DNA of 64,000 nucleotides. It comes from Methanoculleus sp. UBA430. Its GTDB lineage: Archaea; Halobacteriota; Methanomicrobia; Methanomicrobiales; Methanoculleaceae. A program made the translations under genes and the position numbers. Each line of letters begins with the position of its first letter. The first letter of the stretch is position 1. This document shows, in pieces, positions 53,564 through 61,877 of the stretch. The stretch lies in assembly GCF_002506585.1 (NCBI RefSeq), contig NZ_DAXW01000009.1, forward strand, positions 345,072-409,071. The letters are read 5' to 3'. The notes below the pieces were generated by a model. It made no database searches, was not told where the DNA came from, and saw nothing but the letters and a program-made list of their open reading frames with translations.

Positions 53564-53792
53564 ACTCGATGGCACCGGGGGGCGGGAGGGTATCGAGGGC
53601 AAAAAAGGTATCGACGGCGGCGCGTTCGTCCAGACGACGGCGGCAGCATGGGCCGAGATCACGTTGCCGTTTGCAATGAACCCGATTGCCCGTTTCCGTT
53701 CGGCGGCAGAGATCATTGAGGCACAGGGCAGGTATGCGAAATTCTATTGAGATACAAAATGAGCTGGCGGTGGTGCGGGTGATGCTCCCTCC

Positions 53793-54132
53793 TCACCACG
53801 TCCGACCGCAGTGCAGGCAGCGATCCCTGTGCATGCTGAGGATATATCCGCATTGCGGGCATGTCCAGCGGACCTTCTCCTGTTCTACGAACTCCGCGAC
53901 TCCCCGCTCCGTATCTCGCGCAGGTCGTCGAGCACACTCGTCCGGTATTTGTGTAGCGCTTGTCCAGGCATTTCAGCCGCGTGCAGGGATATCCGATGCA
54001 TTCGTAGCAGTACTCCCCCGTATGGTCTTCGTACTGTCGGAGCCTGCACCGGGCGCAATACGTGTTCAGCCTGCCGGGATCATCCGTCCGGCAGCCCGGG
54101 CACCTGTTTTTCTCCCGACGGTTTGTTAGCAT
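53793..54132 (-). pseudogene. Zinc-ribbon/DUF3795-like protein gene broken by two frameshifts
   Basis: From ATG 54132 the frame gives MLTNRREKNRCPGCRTDDPG, and after it YCARC, YCYECIGYPCTRLKCLDKRY, the Cys-rich start of a common methanogen family. Homology then continues in a second frame (KYRTSVLDDLREIRSGE) and a third (VAEFVEQEKVRWTCPQCGY, ILSMHRDRCLHCGRTW), ending at a TGA at 53793-53795. The changes fall near 53960 and 53905. The family usually reads LDKRY..KY.....LDNL..I...G...F...E...W.CP.CG. The first frame alone stays open to 53713 but is nonsense there. Either the gene is dead or the assembly has two indels. It overlaps the upstream gene by 7 nt. Confidence 0.7.
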
Positions 54133-55172
54133 CGGCCGAGCTCGTTGATCAGTCTGCGATAGACATCAAAGGCAGGTTTCGACGAATAGTCGTCGCGTAC
54201 GATGCCGAACTGGGAGAACAGGTCAGGGCTGGAGCTGTCCGCATCCCGCAGATCGAACAACTCGTAGTGGGTGACATTATAGTTACCCCGGTAGTCGTTG
54301 ACCGTGCGTATGATCGTCTCCAGGGCCTCGGCCTGCCGCTCGTAGGAGCGTTCCGGGCCGGTAGGCCACCCGTTCTCCGCCACATGTATCGGCACCGTGG
54401 CGGGTATGCCGGCCTCGGGCAGGGAGGTCTCTCGAAACGATCGCATAGCAAACTCGACGAAGTGGCGGATGTCGCCGGGCAGACCCGAAGGAGCCAGCGG
54501 GAAGAAGACGTCCGGATAGATGTCGAGGCCAACATAGTCCAGGGCCTTTATGAACCGCTCTCCGCCAAGTGCACCGATCGACGTCCAGAAGTCGTGAGTG
54601 TCAGTCTCGAAGAGCGGCACGGCGCTGAAACCAACCTGCAACCCACTATACCCACACCGCCGGGCTTCTTCTTTAGCCGCAATGACTCCCTGCACCAGCG
54701 CTTGGCGGACATTCGGAAAACTGCCGTCGATTACAGGCACGTGCGTGAGGTTGGGTTCTTCGGTCACCTGGAGCATTGCGATCCTCGCGCCGTAATGTCG
54801 AACTACACCTCTGACAAATTCAACCCACCCGGCGACGTTCCCACTCTCCGATGTGTACGAAAGCACCAGATCGAGTTCCCTGCCGTCGCCGCCGTACTGG
54901 AGAAAACTCTCGGGCTGGCTCCTCTCCGATCGCGGGTCGGGAGAAGAGTCCGTGTAATGGAGATAGCATCTGACGGCGAATGATCGTATAGCACCCTGTA
55001 GTTTATCGATCGCTTCTTTGATTCGCTCGGGGTTATTGGGTCTGCCGGATACCATGACGGGATCGCCCCCCAGCGTTCCGCCGGGATAAACCCCGAATAT
55101 CAACCCGGGTGCCCCTGCAGAACGCGCAGGAGGCATCCAGCCCTCCGCAGTCCGGGGCTGAGCATCACACAT
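54126..55172 (-). CDS. Glycoside-hydrolase-like TIM-barrel protein
   Basis: From ATG 55172 the protein is 348 aa; a GTG lies two codons upstream. It shows a GH clan A layout. LIFGVYPGG is at the first strand, MLQVTEEPNLTH near 145 has a glutamate in the acid/base position, GLDIYPDVFFPLAP follows, and VPIHVAENGWPTGPERS near 270 has a glutamate in the nucleophile position. The end (THYELFDLRDADSSSPDLFS, QFGIVRDDYSSKPAFDVYRR) is typical of such barrels. I cannot name the GH family. There is no signal peptide, so it is either cytoplasmic or exported another way. It is unusual in a methanogen and may be acquired. Confidence 0.72.
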   Translation of the reverse strand: MCDAQPRTAEGWMPPARSAGAPGLIFGVYPGGTLGGDPVMVSGRPNNPERIKEAIDKLQGAIRSFAVRCYLHYTDSSPDPRSERSQPESFLQYGGDGRELDLVLSYTSESGNVAGWVEFVRGVVRHYGARIAMLQVTEEPNLTHVPVIDGSFPNVRQALVQGVIAAKEEARRCGYSGLQVGFSAVPLFETDTHDFWTSIGALGGERFIKALDYVGLDIYPDVFFPLAPSGLPGDIRHFVEFAMRSFRETSLPEAGIPATVPIHVAENGWPTGPERSYERQAEALETIIRTVNDYRGNYNVTHYELFDLRDADSSSPDLFSQFGIVRDDYSSKPAFDVYRRLINELGRC

Positions 55173-55368
55173 ACCCACATGTATGCAACCGATTGTAATA
55201 ACGTTGATTCTAACAGAATGACTGCCGCACCGACTTGACCGACGGAAATTTTATCCATTCATCGCCTGCCGGACCGAAAGGTGCTGTGAAGGGTTGATAT
55301 CTGTTGAATCGGTCCCGGTTAGAAGAAAGAAAGCAAGATACGGCAATGTGAAGGCCGGACGAACGTAG

Positions 55369-55441
55369 TACCCCCGGGCGGATTCGAACCGCCGTCGCCG
55401 GATCCAAAGTCCTGCATGATTGACCACTACACTACGGGGGT
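55369..55441 (-). tRNA. tRNA-Gln (anticodon TTG)
   Basis: Read on the minus strand, ACCCCCG (55441-55435) pairs with CGGGGGT (55376-55370), followed by discriminator A. The anticodon loop is CTTTGGA with anticodon TTG. The T-arm is GGCGG-TTCGAAT-CCGCC, perfectly paired. The D-arm region reads GTGTAGTGGTCAATCAT, as in archaeal tRNA-Gln. One A-G mismatch appears in the anticodon stem (CAGGA/TCCGG). No intron and no encoded CCA. In archaea it is charged with Glu and amidated by GatDE. Confidence 0.92.
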
Positions 55442-55557
55442 ACGAGAAACCCAAACCACCGATACCTGCGGTATCTGCTCTTATACTCTATGCATCGTGG
55501 GATTATATCGGTTTGGTCGCAGACAGACGAGGGGAGGGAGGGGGCCCGCCGCCCGGC

Positions 55558-56910
55558 TCATGTTCGCTCGAAGTCGTCCTCGAACCGGATGATATCGTCC
55601 TCGCCGGTATACTCCCCGATCTGCACCTCGATCAGTTCGAGCGGCAGGAGGCCGGGGTTCGCGAGCCGGTGGACCGTTCCCGCCGGGACGAAGGTGGACT
55701 CACCGTTCCGGAGGAGGGAGGTCGCGTCACCGATCGTCACCTCGGCGCACCCGGTGACGACCACCCAGTGCTCGGAACGGTGGTGATGCATCTGCAGTGA
55801 GAGCCGCCGTTTCGGGGGGACGGTGACACGCTTGATCTTATATGACTGCCCCTCCTCGAGGTTCGTGTAGGAGCCCCAGGGCCGGTGAACCTGTGTGTGG
55901 AAGAGCGCACGGGAGTCCCCCTTCTCGCGGAGAGCCTTTGCGATCTCGCCCACCCGCTGGGTCTCGGCACGAGCGGCGACCAGGATCGCGTCCTTCGTCT
56001 CGATGATGGCAAGGTCGTGGACCCCTACGGTGGCGATCAATCGATCGGCGATGATCAGGTTATCGGAGGAGTCGATCCCGATATACTCGCCCCTGACTGC
56101 ATTTGCGTCCCCGTTCTTCGGCAGCGTGGCGTAAAGAGTGTCGAAGTTCCCGAGGTCGCTCCAGTCGGATTCAAGCGGCACGACCGCCGCCCGCCGGGTC
56201 TTCTCCATGATCCCGTAGTCGATCGAGAGAGCAGGGACCGCCCCGTACGCCTCCTCGACAGGGTGCTCAAACGCCCGGACCACCTCGGGTGCGCATGTCT
56301 CGCACTCGGAAAGAAAGAGACCAGCATCAAAACAGAACATCCCTGAGTTCCAGAGGTAGCCGTCAGCAACATACTTCTCGGCGGTCGCAAGGTCAGGCTT
56401 CTCCACGAAAGCGTCCACGAGCGAACCCCCGGGGAGAGGTTCGCCCGGACGGATGTAGCCGTAGCCGGTGTGGGGAGAGGTCGGCCGCACACCGAAGACC
56501 ACCAGGTAGTCCTTTGCAAGCCCTTCCGCCCGCCGGAAGGCTTCCTGGAATGGCCCGGTCGCGGCGATCAGGTGGTCCGAGGGCAGCACCGCGACCGTGT
56601 CGGAGCCGTCTTCCCGGGTGACCTCACGGACACCATAATAGATCGCCGGCAGGGTGTTCCTGCCAACCGGCTCCACGAGGACACGACAGTCGCACCCGAT
56701 AGCGGCGAGTTGGTCCCGGACCAGGAACTTGTGGTCGGTGTTCGTGACGATGGCGATCTCCTGCGGGGGGGAGAAGAGGAGCGACCTCTTCACGGTCTTC
56801 TGGAAGAGAGACTCGTCGTCGACCAGCGGGATGAACTGTTTTGGGTAGTGTTCCCGTGAGAGCGGGAAGAGACGGGTGCCGCTCCCGCCTGCAAGTATGA
56901 GCGTCTTCAT
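55558..56910 (-). CDS. Mannose-1-phosphate guanylyltransferase / mannose-6-phosphate isomerase
   Basis: The 450-aa protein starts at ATG 56910 with the nucleotidyltransferase signature LILAGGSGTRLFPLSREHYP. Then come VEPVGRNTLPAIYYG and the C-terminal cupin of the isomerase/GMP-stabilising type (HRPWGSYTNLEEGQSYKIKR, LSLQMHHHRSEHWVVVTG). This is the fused ManC/CpsB layout, making GDP-mannose for glycans and the S-layer. A longer open frame upstream of 56910 is not homologous. Nearby sugar genes (epimerase at 57901, phosphohexomutase at 62635) fit a role in surface glycosylation. Confidence 0.94.
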   Translation of the reverse strand: MKTLILAGGSGTRLFPLSREHYPKQFIPLVDDESLFQKTVKRSLLFSPPQEIAIVTNTDHKFLVRDQLAAIGCDCRVLVEPVGRNTLPAIYYGVREVTREDGSDTVAVLPSDHLIAATGPFQEAFRRAEGLAKDYLVVFGVRPTSPHTGYGYIRPGEPLPGGSLVDAFVEKPDLATAEKYVADGYLWNSGMFCFDAGLFLSECETCAPEVVRAFEHPVEEAYGAVPALSIDYGIMEKTRRAAVVPLESDWSDLGNFDTLYATLPKNGDANAVRGEYIGIDSSDNLIIADRLIATVGVHDLAIIETKDAILVAARAETQRVGEIAKALREKGDSRALFHTQVHRPWGSYTNLEEGQSYKIKRVTVPPKRRLSLQMHHHRSEHWVVVTGCAEVTIGDATSLLRNGESTFVPAGTVHRLANPGLLPLELIEVQIGEYTGEDDIIRFEDDFERT

Positions 56911-57328
56911 GGGATCGACTCCGTGCCCAAAAGAGGGGCACTCGGATTTGTATACTCTATTGCGATAAGGGGGATAAAAACGTAAGGTCTCCGAGGGGTA
57001 CGGCCGGCCCGACGGGCTGAAAGACCGCTCCCGGGCGCTCTCAAACACCCGCTCGTATCGCACCCGGCGGTGTATCAGTAGACGCAAGGATGAATGGAGA
57101 CCTCTTGGCCTGCTCTCGAAGTCCGAAATAGGCTTTGTTGAAATCCCCCTGTTTGTTCCAGGGCCGCAATCCCGGGCACGGCTTTCTCCCGGGTAGGCTC
57201 CACAGTCCACTACAGGAGTATGCCGAGGGAAAGGCCGATCCCAGGGACAAACCGGTCAAGCACCCCCTCATCGGAGTAGGAATGACCAAAATAGGATCTC
57301 AACAGAGCCAAAAAAGGTATGACTCTGC
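56911..57328. other. Intergenic region carrying the MITE-like element
   Basis: Besides the element at 57131-57309, this gap contains the promoter region of the mannose-1-phosphate guanylyltransferase gene (AT-rich patch around 56945-56990). No gene is seen. Confidence 0.5.
57131..57309. repeat. 179-bp inverted-repeat (MITE-like) element
   Basis: The left end GGCTTTGTTGAAATCC (57131-57146) and the right end GGATCTCAACAGAGCC (57294-57309) are inverted copies with 14 of 16 matches. The interior has no coding capacity. It aligns over most of its length with the outer parts of 5689-6300. The ends look like those of small insertion sequences, so it may have been moved by a transposase elsewhere in the genome. 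No clear target duplication is seen. Confidence 0.65.
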
Positions 57329-57772
57329 TCAGGCCCGGGTCATCGTCGAATTCCCGGGGTAGAGAGCCCGCGCCTGCGGGTCGAGGTCTTCTGCAACTGC
57401 AAGAACGTGTTCGGCCTCCTGATACTTCCCGAGCCGGCCGAGCACCATGCCGTAGGTAACCCAGGCGAAGATGCACGACCGGTCGATCGCGAGCGCCTGT
57501 CTGCAGGCAAGCACCGCCTCCTGGGGGCGGTCGAGCCGGGCGAGGATCACTGCCCGGTTGTTCCAGGCGTAGATGTCGTCATTGTCGCAGAGGATCGCTG
57601 CACTGAATGCAGCGAGCGCCTCTTCGTAGCGCCCCTGCCGCTCGAGGGCCACACCCCTGTTGTTCAGGGCCGCCGGTTCGTGCGGGTCCAAAATGACGAC
57701 GTCGCTGTACGCCCGTGTCGCATCTCTGTCTTCACCCTTACGGGATATCTCCGGTGTAACCAATCGGGGCAT
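57329..57772 (-). CDS. Tetratricopeptide (TPR) repeat protein
   Basis: The start ATG 57772 (MPRLVTPEISRKGEDRD) is preceded by GAGGTG at 7 nt spacing; a frame extension upstream is less likely. The 147-aa product has three TPR units, recognisable from AALNNRGVALERQGRYEEAL, AWNNRAVILARLDRPQEAVL and AWVTYGMVLGRLGKYQEAEH. TPRs are helical protein-protein contact surfaces. There is no signal or membrane segment. The partner is unknown. It lies downstream of the epimerase on the same strand, with a gap of 128 bp. Confidence 0.85.
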   Translation of the reverse strand: MPRLVTPEISRKGEDRDATRAYSDVVILDPHEPAALNNRGVALERQGRYEEALAAFSAAILCDNDDIYAWNNRAVILARLDRPQEAVLACRQALAIDRSCIFAWVTYGMVLGRLGKYQEAEHVLAVAEDLDPQARALYPGNSTMTRA

Positions 57773-57900
57773 ACGTCTGCACCTCGCACCCTTACTGCAG
57801 AGTGACGATATATATGTTCCTGCATCTACCATGCCCGGCGAGCAGGGAGGGCAGGATCAGCCGGCAGGCAGTCCTGGGCCGGTCCAGAGCCAGGAGGTAG

Positions 57901-58836
57901 TTACTGACCGCTGTCCCGGAACCATGCCACTGTCTCCAAAAGCCCCTCATCGAGCGTGTAAGTTGAGGAAAAACCAAACGCCTCCCCTGCCCGGGAGATC
58001 TCCGCAAGCGAGTCACGCACATCACCCGGTCTCGGGGGTTCATGGAGCGGCCGGTGGTGTATACCGGTGATCCTCGAGAGGTTTCCGGCGAGTTCATTGA
58101 GACTGATCCGGCGGCCCCCGGCGATGTTGAAGATGCCGGAAGCGTCGCTCTCCATCGCCAGAATGTTCGCCCGGACGACATCTGCGACGAAGATGAAGTC
58201 CCGGGTCTGCTCTCCGTCGCCGTAGATGATCGGCGGCTTCCCGGCAAGCAGCCGGGTGATGAACTTCGGGATCACCGCTGCATACTCGGAGTTCGGGTCC
58301 TGCCGGGGGCCGAAGACGTTGAAATAGCGCAAGAATGTTGTCCGAATGCCGTAGAGATCTGAAAAGACCTTTCCATAGTATTCGCCCGCGAGTTTTGAGA
58401 CCGCGTAGGGGGAGAGCGGTCTCGGCGCCATCGTCTCGAGTTTGGGGAATGTCGGGTCCTCACCGTAGATCGCCGAGGTGGAGGCCGCCACGACCGCCGG
58501 AACGCCGCATGCCTTCGCGGCCCAGAGGACGTTCACGGTTCCGGCCACGTTCACGGCGTTCGTTTCGAGGGGGTCTTTTATAGAGCGGGGGACCGAGGCA
58601 ACGGCCGCCTGGTGGAAGATGCCGTCCGCCCCGGCACAGGCATCGGTGAGCAGGGCAACATCGGTGACGCTCCCCTCGATGAACGTCACCCGGGGAAACG
58701 TCATGAGATACTCAACATTCTCGTGCCGCCCGCTCGATAGGTCGTCGATGATCACGACGTCGTGATTGTCGCGTGCCAGTCGCTCCGCAAGGTTGGACCC
58801 GATGAACCCTGCCCCGCCTGTGACGATGTAACGCAT
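57901..58836 (-). CDS. NAD-dependent sugar epimerase/dehydratase (UDP-glucose 4-epimerase type)
   Basis: From ATG 58836 the protein is 311 aa. It has the dinucleotide-binding motif VTGGAGFIGSNLAE (4-17) and the extended SDR catalytic S and Y-x3-K (ASTSAIYGE; LSPYAVSKLAGEYYG). Substrate-side phrases are GPRQDPNSEYAAVIPKFI and IYGDGEQTRDFIFVADVVRA. These are the marks of GalE-like UDP-hexose epimerases in archaea. The exact sugar is not certain. It likely feeds glycan or S-layer synthesis with the neighbouring GDP-mannose enzyme. Confidence 0.92.
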   Translation of the reverse strand: MRYIVTGGAGFIGSNLAERLARDNHDVVIIDDLSSGRHENVEYLMTFPRVTFIEGSVTDVALLTDACAGADGIFHQAAVASVPRSIKDPLETNAVNVAGTVNVLWAAKACGVPAVVAASTSAIYGEDPTFPKLETMAPRPLSPYAVSKLAGEYYGKVFSDLYGIRTTFLRYFNVFGPRQDPNSEYAAVIPKFITRLLAGKPPIIYGDGEQTRDFIFVADVVRANILAMESDASGIFNIAGGRRISLNELAGNLSRITGIHHRPLHEPPRPGDVRDSLAEISRAGEAFGFSSTYTLDEGLLETVAWFRDSGQ

Positions 58837-59111
58837 GCAGCATACCGTAGGCATTCAAGTGACTTGAGCGTTGCTGGAGGAGGATCGGAGCAGACAGGAA
58901 CAAGGCATACCCGGAATGCAGTCACTCATGCCACAGCAGCCACTACAGCGAAGCGCCCCAGATCAGAGAACGACACCCGGAGCCCGGAATGCTTATTGCC
59001 GGTTTGGAAACAGGGTCCGGTACTGTTCGGGAGGGTGTGTCCGAGGGCCCCCCACCGGAACACATGCGTATAGCATCATCTGGTTTATAGACATCGTCCG
59101 ACCGGCCGGGT
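58837..59111. other. Intergenic region containing one copy of a 22-nt inverted pair
   Basis: No gene is visible. It begins with the upstream region of the epimerase gene and ends at the recombinase stop. One arm of the repeat pair lies at 59068-59089. Confidence 0.5.
59068..59089 (-). repeat. 22-nt site, copy 1 (inverted relative to 61133-61154)
   Basis: The sequence starts GTATAGCATCATC and ends TGGTTTATA. Its reverse complement matches 61133-61154 at 21 of 22 positions. It lies 22 bp beyond the stop codon of the recombinase gene, a common place for a recombinase's own attachment site. Confidence 0.55.
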
Positions 59112-60032
59112 TTATCCCCCTCTCTTCCCGTTAGAGAGCGGGAAATACTGCCGGTAGACGTTTCTGCGCTCATCAAGATCCGTATGCAGGTAAATCTCGG
59201 TCGTCTTGATGGAGGAGTGCCCCAGATTCTCCTGCACGACGCGGAGGTTCTTCGATCGCCGATAGAGTTCGCTCGCGTAAGAATGCCGGATTTTATGCGG
59301 CGTAATCCCCGCAGGGGCGCATTGTTTGAAGAGATGCTGGACGGTTCGGGGGGAGATATGATTGCCCTGCTGGCCCAGAAAGAGCGGCCCTTCGATCGTA
59401 TTCCCGATAAACCCGTTGATCTCATCGAGCGTCCCTTCATCGACGAAAACGGTCCGGATCTTATCGCCTTTCCCCTTCACCCGGATCGTCTGCTCCTCGA
59501 AGTCGATATCCTCAACGTTTATCGCGCAAAGTTCGGAAACACGGACGCCTGTTGCGTATATGAGGCGAACGATCAACCGGTCCCGCTCACTTTCGAGGGT
59601 ATTGATCAGGCGGATCACCTGACTGTGTTTGAGGTATTTCAACTCTTGATTCTTGATCCGGGGCCGTTCCACCCCGAGCATAGGGTTCGCGACCACGGCG
59701 CCCTGTGCGTAGAGATAGCGGTAGAACGAGGAGAGTGTCGATATCATCCGGTGGAGAGTCTTTGGCTTATAGTCCCGCCTCTCCGAGAGGGAGGAGAAGT
59801 AATCGGTGACGAGAGCAGCAGAGACGTTGACATCCGCGTCCAGAGGGGCGTTCTTGACTGCAGCATCATCGAATGAAACCCCGTCCGGGCCACGGTGCTG
59901 CCGGAGCCAGGCGTACCGGGCGAAACGCTGAACGGTCTGATCATATTTTTTGATAGTCCGGGGCGAGTAATTCCGCATCCGGAGGTAGCCGCTGAAGCGA
60001 TCCAGCCACTCCAAAAATGACGCGCTTTCCAT
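59112..60032 (-). CDS. Tyrosine recombinase (XerA/integrase family)
   Basis: From ATG 60032 (MESASFLEWLDRFSGYLRMR) the protein is 306 aa; a longer open frame upstream has no homology. The N-terminal SAM-like DNA-binding domain (about 1-115) is followed by the catalytic domain. Its residues are R in ATGVRVSEL, K in GKGDKIR, the H-x2-R in TPHKIRHSYA, H in NLGHSSIKTTEIYLH and the nucleophile Y in the same phrase. Length and sequence resemble archaeal XerA, which resolves chromosome dimers at dif. Phage-type integrases share this core. A TATA-like TTTAAT about 20 nt upstream suggests a leaderless mRNA. The gene lies between two inverted 22-nt sites. Confidence 0.9.
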   Translation of the reverse strand: MESASFLEWLDRFSGYLRMRNYSPRTIKKYDQTVQRFARYAWLRQHRGPDGVSFDDAAVKNAPLDADVNVSAALVTDYFSSLSERRDYKPKTLHRMISTLSSFYRYLYAQGAVVANPMLGVERPRIKNQELKYLKHSQVIRLINTLESERDRLIVRLIYATGVRVSELCAINVEDIDFEEQTIRVKGKGDKIRTVFVDEGTLDEINGFIGNTIEGPLFLGQQGNHISPRTVQHLFKQCAPAGITPHKIRHSYASELYRRSKNLRVVQENLGHSSIKTTEIYLHTDLDERRNVYRQYFPLSNGKRGG

Positions 60033-61313
60033 CGTATTAAGGATTAAATACCAAAGAATATCAAGATTGCGGTAAATGCCTATTCCCCGCAATAAATTGG
60101 ATGCCCCAGATCCCCTGCCGGACCCCGCGCCGGGTCGCAGGCCGTGATCGCACAGGCCCGCACCCATCTGCCTGCTGCACGAAGGCCCGGCCCAAAAACC
60201 CGAAAGAAGAACGATCAAAGCAGGGGTGCGGCCGATAGGATGAGGATCTCAGAAGAATGGCCGCCATCCGAGCCATGCCGGCAGTTCGTGCAGCAATGTC
60301 GGGCAACCCGGAGATCCCGGCGAAAAAAACCCCGACCCGGCTCCCAAAAGACAATATTTCTCGGGGAAACACCCAGGAGCCAGGGGGCGGATCTCGTCCC
60401 GAGCCCAAAAAAAAGTATTCCGGTGATGCAGGAGGTACTGGTGTTAGGAGGTATACTGGGGCTGCCAGTCCCGGGTGGTCGGGGAGCAGACCCTGTTGAA
60501 TACGTTCCTCCCAGAGCATATGAATCCCCTACCGCGCGACGCGAAAGTGAACGGCCCTGAAGGCACCGCCGCCGCCACGAAGCCGACAGACACCGCCCAC
60601 ATATAAACGACCCTCACAGAAGGGCGGAGACGCACGATCGCACGCACAGCCGCCCCCAACTATCAAGATGGGGGCGATCCGGCGGTACAGGGCCGATACG
60701 AGGGTCGAAAAAAGACAAACGACCGCCCTGCAGAGAGGGGACAGCGATCCGGCTCACACCCGCCCGGCGGGGAACCCTGCACGCCGCCCATGCGAGGGAG
60801 AAGCCCACAAGGTTGCTGACAATCAGCATCATGCCACTCAAACGACCTCGCGCAAGGACAGAGTCGCAGGACCCCGGTTAAGCAGCCCGGGTCCGACAGC
60901 CGAACAACAAGGCCACGTCCGCAGCCATAAGCGTTTTTCCCTCCCGACGGCGCTCAAACGCCAGCCTCCGACTCAGGGACCCATCGAGGAGAACCGGACG
61001 CCCTCAACCCGGCTTACGCTCCCCGATACGATATCTCGGACCGGGGATCTGCACAAATGCCCCGGGTTGGCTCGGGGGGCCCAGCCGGAAGAGCCTGATC
61101 GCCATCCCGGCTTCGCGATCAAAAGGGCAGATATAAACCATATGATGCTATACATAACCGGGGAAGGGCAACCACGAGACCTGCAGGGCACGCAGCCACC
61201 CGGAGATTTCGGAGCACGCTCCCATTCTGCTCTATTACCAGAACGGCCAGATTATCATCGGGCTGCCCGACCAATATCATTGAAATACCAAAACGGACAA
61301 GAGGGTATGCAAA
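60033..61313. other. 1.28-kb region without a credible gene
   Basis: No frame has the composition or motifs of a gene. Features are a TATA-like CATATAAAC near 60599 followed by a GGGCGG/CCGCCC hairpin (about 60622-60655), a hairpin with near-perfect arms GGACCC...GGGTCC around 60868-60895 and a T-run at about 60931. The second 22-nt site is at 61133-61154. One or more small RNAs could be encoded. The last 60 bp hold the promoter and SD (GAGGG) of the DUF5806 gene. Confidence 0.5.
61133..61154 (+). repeat. 22-nt site, copy 2
   Basis: The sequence starts TATAAACCATATG and ends ATGCTATAC, matching the reverse complement of 59068-59089 at all but one base. The two copies are 2.04 kb apart and enclose the recombinase gene and the non-coding block. 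Flanking sequences do not match, so only a short site is conserved. Confidence 0.55.
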
Positions 61314-61877
61314 ATGGATGATCCTGCTAACCTGAAAGACCCAAACAAGTACCAGAAATTCAAGAAAGTAGATGGGGCCACCTACCTGCGGGTCAACCAG
61401 TTCCTGCGCAAACACACCCACATCACCGCCCGCGAATGGGCGATCGCCCGCCTCTGCGCAGACTTCAAGACCACCAGCGGCTCTGAGATGACGTTCATCG
61501 GCGAGAACCTCCCTGAACTCTGCCCGTTCATGGTTGACTCCTACACTCCGCAGGCGGTCAATCAGGCGCGGAGCTCGTTCAAGAAGAAGGTGAAGAAAGC
61601 GGGAGCCACGTTCTTCTACGGAGCCATGTGTGGTTTTTTTACCGCAGAAGAACTCGACGAGATCCTCTTTGAGGCGAGCGAGGTCGCCCGGTTCCTGCTC
61701 GAGGTGGAAGGAACGAGCCTGAATCTCGACGATGAGATCGATGTCGAGGACCGGATCACCGAGGTGATGCGGGGCGTAGCCGAAGCGGCGTCGGTCGTCT
61801 TAAAGTCCAGGCCCGGTCAGGAAGGAGGAGAGGGGAGCCCGATAGAAGAGAAGGAGAAGGAGGATGAGGAGAGATGA
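61314..61877 (+). CDS. DUF5806-family protein
   Basis: The 187-aa protein (DDPANLKDPNKYQKFKKVDG at the start) resembles an archaea-specific family found in haloarchaea and methanogens. Its core has conserved phrases such as YLRVNQFLRKHTHITAREWA and LCPFMVDSYTPQAVNQARSS. The body is mainly helical and the last 25 residues are Glu/Lys rich. No function is established. GAGGG lies upstream of the ATG with good spacing. It overlaps the MobB-MoaE gene by 4 nt. Confidence 0.75.
   Translation: MDDPANLKDPNKYQKFKKVDGATYLRVNQFLRKHTHITAREWAIARLCADFKTTSGSEMTFIGENLPELCPFMVDSYTPQAVNQARSSFKKKVKKAGATFFYGAMCGFFTAEELDEILFEASEVARFLLEVEGTSLNLDDEIDVEDRITEVMRGVAEAASVVLKSRPGQEGGEGSPIEEKEKEDEER

Noticed and set aside
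53564..53716. Upstream extension of the enolase reading frame (about 50 codons)
   Set aside because: Enolases begin with the sequence found at ATG 53563, and the extension is Pro/Ser-rich without homology.
53475..53750. Small plus-strand ORF overlapping the enolase start
   Set aside because: Most of it is antisense to the conserved start of enolase, and the remaining part has no homology I can recognise.
60061..60519. 152-codon minus-strand frame upstream of the recombinase
   Set aside because: Its composition is unlike genes here, no motif is visible, and the recombinase homology starts only at 60032.
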